The position numbers and the translations under genes are program-made. From positions 124,001-188,000 of the forward strand of contig CALAJN010000005.1 of the NCBI GenBank assembly GCA_937922675.1: a stretch of 64,000 bases of DNA, read 5' to 3'. Origin of the DNA: an uncultured Granulosicoccaceae bacterium. GTDB taxonomy: Bacteria > Pseudomonadota > Gammaproteobacteria > Granulosicoccales > Granulosicoccaceae. Every line of letters begins with the position of its first letter. Position 1 is the stretch's first letter. This document shows positions 40,973-54,018 of the stretch, piece after piece. The notes under the pieces were generated by a model. The model saw nothing but the letters and a program-made list of their open reading frames with translations, was not told the origin of the DNA and searched no databases.

Positions 40973-41985
40973 CGACCGAGCTGGTACTTGCGTACTGCGG
41001 CATTGTGCTCTTCGAGCGTCTCGGAGAACTGGTGGGTGCCGTCGCCCCTGGAGACAAAATACAGCTTGGTGGTCGATTGCGGGTGCATCACCGCGTGTAT
41101 GGCCTCGCGACCGACCATCGAAATGGGTGTGGGCGGCAGGCCCGCGCGCGTGTACGTGTTGTACGGCGTATCGGTGGTCAGATCCCGACGCCTGATATCA
41201 CCATCGAAGGACTCACCGATACCGTAGATTACGGTCGGGTCGGTTTGCAGTCGCATGCCCTTGTTCAACCGCGACATGAACACGCCGGCGATGAGGGGGC
41301 GCTCTGCAGCGACCGCGGTCTCTTTCTCGACAATAGAGGCGAGCACCAGGGCTTGATACGGTGTTTCAAGCGGCAAGCCGGCGGCACGACCTGCCCATTC
41401 CTCTTCAAGCACCCGGTCGAGCATGCGTTTGGCCCGCGAAAAGAACTCCACGTCCGTGGTATCAGTCGGGAAGCGGTAGGTGTCGGCAAAGAACTGGCCC
41501 TCGGGATGCAGATCGGCATGGCCGATTGCCTCCATGAGCGCCGCACCACGTTCATCAAAGGAGCCTTGCTCGCCGATGGTGTGTTTGAGCTGCTCCACAC
41601 CAGCCGCTCGCGTGAGCATCTCGCGAAAATTATTGCCTTCGATAATCGTGTGGGCATAGTCGCGCGTGCGCCCCTGCTCGAAGACATCCAGCAGCCCCGC
41701 AACCGTAGTGCCGGGCTGAATCGTGTACTCGCCTGAACGAATACCGGCCGCCTTGCCCGAGCGCCGCGCCTCGAACTCAAACCAGTGCGGCTTGTCGATC
41801 AGTCCTGCCGATTCAAGCTCGCGACTGACTCGTCGCGCCGACCAGCCTCGCTCAATGGTGAATGCGACGGCAGACGGAGCTGCTACCTCCGCGGAGACGC
41901 TTTGCCGGTAGTCGTTCCACCCCCATGCCGCAACTGCACACGCCGCGAGCACCACTGCGGCACACAGCACCAGAAAGGCGCGCAT
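40969..41985 (-). CDS. mltG: Endolytic murein transglycosylase MltG (YceG)
   Basis: 338 residues. Cleaves nascent glycan strands of peptidoglycan at the inner membrane. One N-terminal membrane segment is followed by a LysM-like part (FTIERGWSARRVSRELESAG). The YceG domain includes LEGQFFADTYRFP-like EGQFFADTYRFPTDTTD, the catalytic Glu block LASIVEKETAVAAERPL, RLNKGMRLQTDPTVIYGIG and DTPYNTYTRAGLPPTPI. Begins 6 bases after fabF; in E. coli pabC lies between fabF and mltG but is absent here. Confidence 0.95.
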   Translation of the reverse strand: MRAFLVLCAAVVLAACAVAAWGWNDYRQSVSAEVAAPSAVAFTIERGWSARRVSRELESAGLIDKPHWFEFEARRSGKAAGIRSGEYTIQPGTTVAGLLDVFEQGRTRDYAHTIIEGNNFREMLTRAAGVEQLKHTIGEQGSFDERGAALMEAIGHADLHPEGQFFADTYRFPTDTTDVEFFSRAKRMLDRVLEEEWAGRAAGLPLETPYQALVLASIVEKETAVAAERPLIAGVFMSRLNKGMRLQTDPTVIYGIGESFDGDIRRRDLTTDTPYNTYTRAGLPPTPISMVGREAIHAVMHPQSTTKLYFVSRGDGTHQFSETLEEHNAAVRKYQLGR

Positions 41986-41991
41986 GTCAGA

Positions 41992-43248
41992 TCAGACCGG
42001 TTCGCGGGTAAAGACGACAGTACCGTTGGTACCGCCAAAGCCAAAGGAGTTGGACAGCACCACGTTCAGCGGTTTTTCTCGCTTGAGCCCCGCGGTGTAA
42101 TCGAGATCGCAACCCTCACCTGGCGTGTCCAGATTGATCGTGGGCGGGACAACACTGTCGCGCATGGCGAGTACCGAGAATACGGCCTCGACACCGCCGG
42201 CAGCACCCAGGAGGTGTCCGGTCATGCTCTTGGTCGAGCTGATCGAGACCGTATCGGCGCGACTGCCAAATACCGACTTCACCGCATCGGTCTCGGCGCG
42301 ATCGCCGGCGCCCGTCGATGTGCCGTGAGCGTTGATGTAGTCCACATCGTCTGGCGCAAGGCCTGCATTCTTAAGCGCTGCTTTCATACAACGAGCGGCA
42401 CCCTCTCCATTGGCCGATGGCATGGTCATGTGGTGAGCATCACCGGACATGCCGTAACCTGCGAGAACCGCGTAGATCCTGGCACCGCGTGCGCGTGCGT
42501 GCTCATACTCCTCGAGAACCATGATACCGGCCCCGTCACCTAGTACAAATCCGTCCCGGTCAGCATCCCAGGGGCGACTGGCGGCAGCAGGATCATCATT
42601 ACGTGTAGACAGCGCACGCGCTGCCCCAAAGCCTGCAAGCCCCAAAGGAGACGTTGCCATCTCGGCACCTCCGGCAATCATCACATCGGCATCGCCATAT
42701 TCGATCAGACGAGCGGCATCACCGATGTTGTGAGTCCCGCTGGTACAGGCTGTTACCGTGCACAGATTGGGGCCCTTGTATCCGAAGCGAATGGACACAT
42801 TGCCCGCAATCATGTTGATGATGGTGGACGGCACAAAGAAAGGTGAGACCTTGCGTGGCCCACTGTTCAACAGGTTCTTGTATTGGGTTTCGATGTTGGG
42901 CAGCCCACCGATGCCTGAACCGATGGATACACCAACGCGTTCACGATCAAGGCCTTCGACATCCTCAAGCCCAGCGTCGGTTACCGCCTGTGCGGCAGCG
43001 GCCATGCCGAAGTGCACAAATACGTCCATCTTCTTGACATCCTTCGGGCTGACCCAGTCTGTGGGGTCAAATCCCTGCACTGACGCACTGAATTTTGTCG
43101 CGAAAGCCTCGGTGTCAAAGCTCTCGATCAGTCGAGCACCTGACTTGCCAGCGAGAATATTGGACCAGGAGGTAGCGACATCGTTACCCACAGGGGTGAC
43201 GAGACCGAGTCCTGTGACCGCCACGCGGCGCTTGGGAGACGACGTCAT
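41992..43248 (-). CDS. fabF: Beta-ketoacyl-ACP synthase II (FabF)
   Basis: 418 residues. Elongation condensing enzyme of fatty acid synthesis. The Cys-His-His triad is present: [29 protein letters not shown] and [13 protein letters not shown]. The C-terminal [15 protein letters not shown] is typical. It follows acpP after 107 bases that hold a long inverted repeat. Confidence 0.97.
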   Translation of the reverse strand: MTSSPKRRVAVTGLGLVTPVGNDVATSWSNILAGKSGARLIESFDTEAFATKFSASVQGFDPTDWVSPKDVKKMDVFVHFGMAAAAQAVTDAGLEDVEGLDRERVGVSIGSGIGGLPNIETQYKNLLNSGPRKVSPFFVPSTIINMIAGNVSIRFGYKGPNLCTVTACTSGTHNIGDAARLIEYGDADVMIAGGAEMATSPLGLAGFGAARALSTRNDDPAAASRPWDADRDGFVLGDGAGIMVLEEYEHARARGARIYAVLAGYGMSGDAHHMTMPSANGEGAARCMKAALKNAGLAPDDVDYINAHGTSTGAGDRAETDAVKSVFGSRADTVSISSTKSMTGHLLGAAGGVEAVFSVLAMRDSVVPPTINLDTPGEGCDLDYTAGLKREKPLNVVLSNSFGFGGTNGTVVFTREPV

Positions 43249-43277
43249 GATTCAGCGATTGCGCTCAATTCGACAGA

Positions 43278-43349
43278 TGCTGTTTGTATGACCGGCCCAC
43301 TGGCAACGCCAGGCGAGGCAACACCATGCAGCCAGCCGGTCATACAGCA
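43278..43349 (-). promoter_or_regulatory. Inverted repeat between acpP and fabF
   Basis: GTATGACCGGC (43286-43296) pairs perfectly with GCCGGTCATAC (43335-43345). TGCT (43278-43281) can pair with AGCA (43346-43349) across a 4-base bulge. The loop contains a further TGGC/GCCA pairing. There is no T tract, so it may be an attenuator, processing site or operator rather than a plain terminator; it could lower fabF expression relative to acpP. Confidence 0.5.
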
Positions 43350-43355
43350 ACGATC

Positions 43356-43595
43356 TCAGGTGTCGAGATGGGCGTTGACGTAATCAACCGCCTGCTGGAC
43401 GGTCGTGATCTTTTCAGCTTCCTCGTCGGGAATCTCGCACTCGAACTCTTCTTCAAGAGCCATTACCAGCTCTACGGTGTCAAGTGAGTCGGCACCAAGA
43501 TCCTCAACGAAAGAGGCTGCGTTGGTGACCTCGTCTTCTTTGACGCCGAGTTGCTCAACAACGATCTTCTTGACGCGCTCGTCGATACTGCTCAT
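43356..43595 (-). CDS. acpP: Acyl carrier protein
   Basis: 79 residues, acidic. The phosphopantetheine attachment serine is in [18 protein letters not shown]. Carries growing acyl chains for the Fab enzymes on either side. A strong GGAGG lies 11 bases upstream of ATG 43595 (43607-43611). A TACAAT -10-like hexamer at 43645-43650 lies in the 156-base gap after fabG, with no properly spaced -35 (a TTGACG is only 9 bases away), so a dedicated acpP promoter is plausible but unproven. Confidence 0.98.
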   Translation of the reverse strand: MSSIDERVKKIVVEQLGVKEDEVTNAASFVEDLGADSLDTVELVMALEEEFECEIPDEEAEKITTVQQAVDYVNAHLDT

Positions 43596-43751
43596 GTCTG
43601 GATAGACCTCCGGGTACAGGGGGCGGCACCAAGCCGCTGGGGTTATTGTAAGTGAAACCCGTCAAGAATCGACGGCCGCTGGGAGACTATAGGGCTGTGA
43701 ACGCACAAGACAAGCGCAGTGGGCATTGTTGTGCTGGTCAAAAACCCTGTT

Positions 43752-44498
43752 TCAGCCCATGTACATGCCGCCGTTGACGGCAATTGTCTGCCCGGTGACG
43801 TAAGCCGCACCCGGAGAAACCAGCCAGGCAACCGCGTCTGCAATCTCATCAGGGCGTCCGAGTCGCCCCAGCGAGATGTCGGACTTGAGCTTGTCTTTTT
43901 GAGCCTCTGGCAAGGAATTGGTCATGTCAGACTCGATAAAACCCGGCGCCACCGAATTGACAGTGATATTGCGCGAGCCGAGCTCGCGGGCCAGCGACTT
44001 GCTCAATCCAACGACGCCAGCCTTGGCCGCCGCATAGTTGGCCTGCCCTGCATTACCTGTCTGCCCTACCACCGAAGTGATGTTGACGATTCGCCCGCCA
44101 CGCGCTTTCACCATCGGTTTTACGACCAGCCGACACAGGCGATAAACCGCTGACAAGTTGGTTCCGATCACCGCATCCCACTCCTCGTCCTTCATGCGCA
44201 TGAACAGATTGTCCCGGGTGATACCGGCATTGTTGACGAGAATAGTGATTGCGCCGTGCTGTTCTGTGATGGTTTTTACCACCGCTTCGGTAGCGTCTGC
44301 ATCGGTCACATCCAGCGTCATGCCCTGTCCGGCAACACCCGCGGCTGCAAAGCGCTCCGTGATCGCTGCAGCTCCGCTATCGCTGGTAGCCGTTCCTATC
44401 ACGGTAGCGCCGTCCGCACCGAGTCGATCGGCAATGGCTGCGCCGATACCCCGGCTCGCCCCGGTCACAAGCACGACTTGCCCTGACAAAGCGCTCAT
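43752..44498 (-). CDS. fabG: 3-oxoacyl-ACP reductase FabG
   Basis: 248 residues of the short-chain dehydrogenase family. Cofactor motif VTGASRGIGAAIADRLG. NNAGITRDNLFMRM and the Ser-Tyr-Lys catalytic region (NITSVVGQTGNAGQANYAAAKAG) follow. C-terminal DEIADAVAWLVSPGAAYVTG is typical. NADPH-dependent reduction in the elongation cycle. ATG 44498 overlaps the fabD stop by 4 bases. Confidence 0.97.
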   Translation of the reverse strand: MSALSGQVVLVTGASRGIGAAIADRLGADGATVIGTATSDSGAAAITERFAAAGVAGQGMTLDVTDADATEAVVKTITEQHGAITILVNNAGITRDNLFMRMKDEEWDAVIGTNLSAVYRLCRLVVKPMVKARGGRIVNITSVVGQTGNAGQANYAAAKAGVVGLSKSLARELGSRNITVNSVAPGFIESDMTNSLPEAQKDKLKSDISLGRLGRPDEIADAVAWLVSPGAAYVTGQTIAVNGGMYMG

Positions 44499-45469
44499 GC
44501 CTCTGCTCCAGCCGCGTGTGCAGACGTCAGTGCATCAAGCGCGGCACTGAGGCCTTGAGGGGTATCTGTGGCAAGGCATGGCAGGTGTTTATCGATCCGT
44601 TTGGACAAGCCGGAGAGCACCTTTCCAGGCCCGCACTCAACAAGTGATGTGACACCGTGGGCGTCTCTGAGCGCCTCGATGGAAGCGGTCCAGTATACCG
44701 GGCTGAATACGTGCGATTTGAGGCTGTCAACAAGCGCATCGAGCGATGCTGGAGCACCCGCTTGCGCGTTTTGCACAATCGGGCACTGCGGCTCCTGCCA
44801 TGGCACTGCATCGATGGCCGTTTGCAGCTCCGCTCCTGCTTCGCGCATCAAGGAGCTGTGGTTGGGAACGCTGACAGGGAGCAACATCGCCCGCCTTGCG
44901 CCGCGCTCAAGAGCCAGCTCGCAGGCCGCCTCAACCGCATCGAGATGGCCCGACAAGGCGACTTGCCCCGGGGCATTGAAGTTGACGGCCTCGACGAGAT
45001 GACCGTCCTTGCGTGCAGCGCAGATCTGTTCGCACACCGAGATGACGACCTCATCGTCTGCACCAATAATCGCAGCCATACCGCCTTCGCCTTCAGCAAC
45101 GGCAGCGGACATGAGCTCAGCGCGACGCTGAACAAGTGCAAGCCCTGCAGAAAACTCAAGCGCGCCACAGGCGACCAGCGCCGCAAACTCGCCCAGGCTA
45201 TGACCGGCAACCGCACGTGGCATGGGCATACCCGAGGCCTGCAAAGTCCGCCACAGAGCAATGTCGGCGGTGAACATCAGTGGCTGTGTGATACGCGTGT
45301 CTGCAAGCGCCTCTGCAGGACCGCTCTGCGACAAGGCCCAGAGGTCCTTGCCGAGAACGCTTTCAGCTTCGGCGAAGGTCTCGGCGATCTGCGGGTTGGC
45401 AGAAGCGATGTCTGCCAGCATGCCAACGGATTGTGAGCCCTGGCCTGGGAAAACGACAGCGGTGGTCAC
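44495..45469 (-). CDS. fabD: Malonyl-CoA:ACP transacylase
   Basis: 324 residues. Loads malonyl groups on ACP. The nucleophile elbow is VAGHSLGEFAALVACGAL. N-terminal VVFPGQGSQSVGML and QPLMFTADIALWRTLQ are standard, and LPVSVPNHSSLMREAG holds the second catalytic histidine. Starts at GTG 45469. plsX and fabH, its usual upstream neighbours, are not here; the next gene upstream is an exported protein of unknown function. Confidence 0.97.
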   Translation of the reverse strand: MTTAVVFPGQGSQSVGMLADIASANPQIAETFAEAESVLGKDLWALSQSGPAEALADTRITQPLMFTADIALWRTLQASGMPMPRAVAGHSLGEFAALVACGALEFSAGLALVQRRAELMSAAVAEGEGGMAAIIGADDEVVISVCEQICAARKDGHLVEAVNFNAPGQVALSGHLDAVEAACELALERGARRAMLLPVSVPNHSSLMREAGAELQTAIDAVPWQEPQCPIVQNAQAGAPASLDALVDSLKSHVFSPVYWTASIEALRDAHGVTSLVECGPGKVLSGLSKRIDKHLPCLATDTPQGLSAALDALTSAHAAGAEA

Positions 45470-45527
45470 GAGGGCTTTCCGGAGAGAATGTGCCCCTAGT
45501 GTACCAACGACATACGCACGAGCGGTG

Positions 45528-46172
45528 CTAGTCGATAGTGGCGACGTGCACAGCCGGGGGGCTCAATGACAAACGCGTGAGACCACGCATGCGAGTCAAG
45601 GCCGCAGCCAATTCTGGTTCGTGAGCTGGCGCCAACGCATCAACGGACGCCTTCACCGCAGCGTGTATCGGCGCACTCGATAGTCTGAAATCGACATGCA
45701 TTATCGATTCGTCCGGTCGGTAGTCCCAGCGCCGCTCGAAATACAGGCCTGCCACCGACACTCTCGTCAAACCGACTGCATCACCCGCAGGTGGGTTGAA
45801 CTCCATGTCATCGACCCTGACGTCGACCACATGCCAAAGATCGAATTCATCGAGCGAGGAACGCTCCTGCTGCCACACATCTATCGCACGAGCAAGAGCA
45901 TCGGCGGCAAGTTCTACCGAGGCGCCGGCTGCGAGTGTGTGTTCAACATGCGTGTACGACGGCTTTACTGCCGGCAGGCTGGCTTGCTCGGGTTCCGTGT
46001 TGTACAGCGGATCGGGTTCTGGCGCCACAATCGGAGTCAGTGAGGTCTCATCGAGCAAAGACAGAGCCTCGGCGTTATCTGCCTCGACGGAGCTTGCGCC
46101 CAAACCTATCATCAGCGCCGCTATGGCAGACGCCAGGCGCGCCCTCGTCCCGTGCTCAACTGTACTGTACAT
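45528..46172 (-). CDS. Exported protein of unknown function
   Basis: 214 residues. A signal peptide of about 31 residues (SAIAALMIGLGASSVEA) is predicted. ATG 46172 has GGAGG 8 bases upstream. A Pro/Glu-rich segment is followed by a compact region with VELAADALARAIDVWQQERS, WHVVDVRVDDMEFNPPAG and VAGLYFERRWDYRPDESIMHVD, looking like an alpha/beta periplasmic domain. No family recognised. It lies between dapB and fabD on the same strand, 58 bases from fabD. Confidence 0.7.
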   Translation of the reverse strand: MYSTVEHGTRARLASAIAALMIGLGASSVEADNAEALSLLDETSLTPIVAPEPDPLYNTEPEQASLPAVKPSYTHVEHTLAAGASVELAADALARAIDVWQQERSSLDEFDLWHVVDVRVDDMEFNPPAGDAVGLTRVSVAGLYFERRWDYRPDESIMHVDFRLSSAPIHAAVKASVDALAPAHEPELAAALTRMRGLTRLSLSPPAVHVATID

Positions 46173-46190
46173 CGACGCTACCTCCAGGTT

Positions 46191-46229
46191 CTTTCCAGCT
46201 GTCGGCTGAACACCTCCCTATCTGGAAAG
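46191..46229 (-). promoter_or_regulatory. Perfect 8-base inverted repeat upstream of the exported-protein gene
   Basis: CTTTCCAG (46191-46198) and CTGGAAAG (46222-46229) flank 23 bases, just before the GGAGG and ATG 46172. It could form a 5' leader stem or be an operator. No T tract follows on either strand, so it is not a typical terminator for dapB. Confidence 0.35.
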
Positions 46230-46280
46230 CCGTGTAGCAACAGTGAGAACCAGGCGGCGTGCACACGCCACAAACAAAGC

Positions 46281-50204
<3,924 letters not shown>

Positions 50205-50308
50205 TCAGAGCCTCGTTGCGAGCCTGATACACAGGCTCTGATCAGAGTCACACGCGTTATCGCATGCGCCAAAAGCACTAACACCACACAGAATGTCACG
50301 CATACAAA

Positions 50309-53300
50309 TCAAGCGCCAGCCAGCTCGACCGCCGCATGCACATCAACCGCAACCAACCGGGAAACACCCGGCTCGTTCATGGTGACACCCATGAGCTGCT
50401 CGGCCATTTCCATGGTGACCTTGTTGTGCGTGATGAAGATAAATTGTACACGCTTGGACATCTCCTTAACGAGCTCGCAGAAGCGTCCTACGTTAGCGTC
50501 ATCAAGCGGTGCATCGACCTCATCGAGCATGCAGAAAGGCGACGGATTGAGCTCGAAAAAGGCGAACACAAGCGCAACCGCCGTCAAGGCCTTTTCGCCG
50601 CCAGACAACAGTTGAATATTGGTCACGCGCTTGCCAGGCGGCTGAGCCATCACACCGACCCCCGTACTCAGTAAATCATCGCCGGTCAATTGCAGCGACG
50701 CCTTGCCCCCGCCGAACAGACGCGGGAAGAACTCCTGAAATTTCCCGTCAACCGCATCAAAGGTCTCCTTGAAGCGCTGTCGGGTTTCCCGATCAATCTT
50801 GGCAATGGCTCGCTCGAGGGTGTCCAGCGCTTCGGTGACATCCGCGTGCTGGGTATCCAGATAGGACTTGCGCTCCAACTGCTCGCTGTGCTCGTCAATA
50901 GCGGCGAGATTTATCGGGCCGAGTCGCTGGATCTTTTGCTCAAGCGTTGCCAACTCCGTCTCCCACAGCGACACGCTGGCATCGCCATCGAGTTGCTCAA
51001 GAATGCTCTGCAGCTCGTAGCCGTGTTCAGCCAGTTGTTCATCGATCGTCTTCAGGCGCACCAGCGTCTCCTGACCATTCAAGCGCGCCTCCTGCAGAGT
51101 CTCGCGCAGGCGCTGCGCGCGACTGTCGTGGCGCACCCTGGCCTGCTCGTGCTCACGCAGGCGTGACTCGACACTCTCAAGTGCCTCACGTGCTGTCTTC
51201 AAGCTCGACTCGCCGGCCTGGCGCGTTGCCACTTCTGTCACCAACTGGGCTTCCAGTGCCTGCAACGGGTTTTCATCGACGCTGGCAAACAGACGGTCCA
51301 GTTCGTCGCGTCGCGCCGTCAAGGACACGATGCTGTCCTGCACTCGCACCAGATTTTGCTCCGTCGCCTCGCGCGCGCTCTTCATCGATTCCACGCGGAT
51401 GGCAAGTGCTTGCCCTTCGGTTCTTTCCTGCTCGGCTGATGCCCGAAATTCTGCCAGGGTGGCGCGCAAGGCTTCGCCCTCCTGTTCGAGCGATTCGGAT
51501 TCGGTTTCAAGCGATTGCAGCGACCCCATGGCTTGCTGACACAAGCGCGATGCTTCTGCGAGTTCGGCATCGTCGCGTTCAACCAGCAAACGCACTTCCT
51601 CGTACTCCTCACTCAATTGTCTGCTGCGGCTTTGCACCTGCTCCAGGCGTGTACGCTCGGCATTGAGACCTGAACGCACTTCGGACAGCCGACGTACGGC
51701 ATCATTGAAGCTGTGCAACACGGTTTCGCGCCGTGCTTCGTGCTCACGCAGCGTGGTAGTCAATTCTTCTACCTCGTGGTTGCCCTTGGCAATCGTTTGC
51801 TCGAGCGCGCTGCGCTCTTCGGTGAGCTGCTCTATTTCACGAGCCCGCAACAACACGCTGTCCTCGTCCACACCGCGTACCACGCGCAACCAGGAAGCAC
51901 CGAACCACAGCCCGTCGCGTGTGACCACCGATTGGCCCGCCCCAAGACGCGAACGCAGGACAAGTGCCGCTGCCAGGTCATCGGCCACATGAATGCCGGC
52001 CAACAGGTCGGCAAGCACAGAGTGACCTTGTACATGGGCCGCCAGGGTCTCGCTCGTTGCCGTATCCACCTGCTCGCCCGAGCCTGTCACCAGTTGGACA
52101 TCTGCGTCAGGTGGTGTGCCTGCACAACGCGCCAAAACCGCCTCATCGTCTACGCAAATCGCCTCCAGTTTTCCGGCCAACACCACCTCGGCTGCGCGCT
52201 CCCAACCTGCATCGACCTTGAGCTCTGCCCCGAGGCGCGGAGCATCCAGCAACTGATTGTCACGCAGCCACTGCTCGGCAGCCTGACCTTCAGGCTCGAG
52301 AGCCGCCTGCTGCAAGACCTCAAGCGATGCCAAACGCCCTGCCAGGGCCTGCTCGCGCGAGCGCCCTGCATCGAGCGCTTGTTGGCTCAGCTTGAGCTGT
52401 TCACGCACACCGGTCTGACGCTCACCGGTGTCCCTCAGTGACTGCTCCAGCAAGGCTTCCTGTTCTGCTGCCTCGATCTCCTCGGCAATGAACAGCTCGA
52501 TTGCATCGGCAATCGGCGTCGCGTCGAGCGAGTCTATTTCTTGTTTCAGCCGCTGCAATCGCTCCCGCGCACCCTCAAGTGAGCGCTCAAGCTGGGAAGC
52601 TCGCGATCTTTCGACCTGGGCCGCGCGTTGTGCCTCGGCGTTGCGCGATGCCCAGGCATCACGGCGCGCCTGCCAGGCACCAACATTGGATTCAGCGGTG
52701 GCGAGTCGCTCGCCCGACTCGCGTTGTGCGTCTCCAAGGGCCTCGAACGCCGGCATGTCTTGTTCAATTGACACCTTGATGCCGGCGATGCGTTGTGAGT
52801 CGGACTCCAGATGCCGACGCGCCTCCTCCAGCGCGCGGTCGGTCTCGGCAAGCTCGCGAGAGCGTTCGGCTCGACTCTCTCGGGTGTGTTGTATGGCCTG
52901 TTCAAGGCGGGCAACTTCGGCCCCGACGCGGTAGAACTCCTGCTGCACCCGACCAAAACCTTCCGAGGCCTCGCGCTGTTGCTCGCGGGCCTGCTCAATG
53001 GCCGCTTCGGCGGATCGCAGTTCCGCCACGATCCCTTCGAGCTCTGTTTCCTGCTCGGAGAGCTGTGCCGCGTGCTGCGCGTGCTCCGCTTCGTATTCGC
53101 GTCGGCGCAGCGCGAGAAGCTCGCCGCGCTTCTGACGTTCTTCAGCCTTGAGCGTCTGATAACGCTCTGCCGTGTTTGCCTGACGCTTGAGCTTGTCAAG
53201 TTGCTTGTCGACTTCCTCGCGCAGGTCATCGAGCCGGTCCAGATTGTCGCGCGTGTGCCGAATACGATTTTCTGTCTCGCGACGACGCTCCTTGTATTTG

Positions 53301-53812
53301 GAGATGCCAGCGGCCTCCTCCATGAACACTCGCAGATCCTCGGGCTTGGCCTCGATCAGGCGCGAGATCATGCCCTGCTCGATGATGGCGTAGCTGCGCG
53401 GTCCGAGCCCGGTGCCGAGAAACAGATCGCGGATATCGCGCCGGCGGCAGCGGGTGTTGTTCAGCAGATAGCGACTGGTGCCGTCGCGAGTGACCTCTCG
53501 ACGCACGGCAATTTCTGCGTATTTGGCATATTCGCCGCCCAGCTTGCCCTCGGCGTTGTCAAACACCAGCTCCACAGAGGCTTGGCCAACGGGCTTGCGC
53601 GTATTGGAGCCTGTGAAGATCACATCGTCCATGGACTCGCCGCGCAAGTGCTTGGCGCTGGACTCACCCATGACCCAACGCACGGCATCGATGGTGTTGG
53701 ACTTGCCGCAGCCGTTAGGACCAACGATGCCGACCAGCGAACTGGGGAGCTTCAGATCGGTGGGGTCTACAAACGACTTGAACCCTGCGAGTTTGATCCG
53801 GCTCAATCGCAT
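50309..53812 (-). CDS. smc: Chromosome segregation protein SMC
   Basis: 1167 residues. ATPase that organises the chromosome with ScpA and ScpB. Walker A GPNGCGKSNTIDAV is near residue 32. Two long coiled coils flank a hinge (about residues 515-640). The C-terminal head has the signature LSGGEKALTAVALVFAFF and Walker B CMLDEVDAPLDDANV. Presence of smc with zipA and ligA, rather than mukBEF, fits Pseudomonas-like and other non-enteric gammaproteobacteria. ATG 53812 lacks a clear ribosome site. Upstream 53813-54018 separates it from a divergent gene. Confidence 0.97.
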   Translation of the reverse strand: MRLSRIKLAGFKSFVDPTDLKLPSSLVGIVGPNGCGKSNTIDAVRWVMGESSAKHLRGESMDDVIFTGSNTRKPVGQASVELVFDNAEGKLGGEYAKYAEIAVRREVTRDGTSRYLLNNTRCRRRDIRDLFLGTGLGPRSYAIIEQGMISRLIEAKPEDLRVFMEEAAGISKYKERRRETENRIRHTRDNLDRLDDLREEVDKQLDKLKRQANTAERYQTLKAEERQKRGELLALRRREYEAEHAQHAAQLSEQETELEGIVAELRSAEAAIEQAREQQREASEGFGRVQQEFYRVGAEVARLEQAIQHTRESRAERSRELAETDRALEEARRHLESDSQRIAGIKVSIEQDMPAFEALGDAQRESGERLATAESNVGAWQARRDAWASRNAEAQRAAQVERSRASQLERSLEGARERLQRLKQEIDSLDATPIADAIELFIAEEIEAAEQEALLEQSLRDTGERQTGVREQLKLSQQALDAGRSREQALAGRLASLEVLQQAALEPEGQAAEQWLRDNQLLDAPRLGAELKVDAGWERAAEVVLAGKLEAICVDDEAVLARCAGTPPDADVQLVTGSGEQVDTATSETLAAHVQGHSVLADLLAGIHVADDLAAALVLRSRLGAGQSVVTRDGLWFGASWLRVVRGVDEDSVLLRAREIEQLTEERSALEQTIAKGNHEVEELTTTLREHEARRETVLHSFNDAVRRLSEVRSGLNAERTRLEQVQSRSRQLSEEYEEVRLLVERDDAELAEASRLCQQAMGSLQSLETESESLEQEGEALRATLAEFRASAEQERTEGQALAIRVESMKSAREATEQNLVRVQDSIVSLTARRDELDRLFASVDENPLQALEAQLVTEVATRQAGESSLKTAREALESVESRLREHEQARVRHDSRAQRLRETLQEARLNGQETLVRLKTIDEQLAEHGYELQSILEQLDGDASVSLWETELATLEQKIQRLGPINLAAIDEHSEQLERKSYLDTQHADVTEALDTLERAIAKIDRETRQRFKETFDAVDGKFQEFFPRLFGGGKASLQLTGDDLLSTGVGVMAQPPGKRVTNIQLLSGGEKALTAVALVFAFFELNPSPFCMLDEVDAPLDDANVGRFCELVKEMSKRVQFIFITHNKVTMEMAEQLMGVTMNEPGVSRLVAVDVHAAVELAGA

Positions 53813-54018
53813 CGATTGTATTGGCTCCAGCGGACGCGGTCGTCCGGGTGATCAGATAGGTCGGCCGCCTCGAACTGACGGTCCAGCTGGGTGCGTAGTG
53901 TAACGATTCTGAGCGAACTGTGACGCTGCCGACACATCGCATTCGCGGACAGCTGGATACTTGGCAATACAAGCACATACCTCTGGCTGATCTCGGCTCG
54001 GCCTGGATGCAACGCTTC

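Noticed and set aside
52811-53851. 346-codon plus-strand frame opposite smc
   Set aside because: Antisense of the SMC head and coiled coil; composition (Leu/Ala/Arg repeats) reflects the complementary strand.
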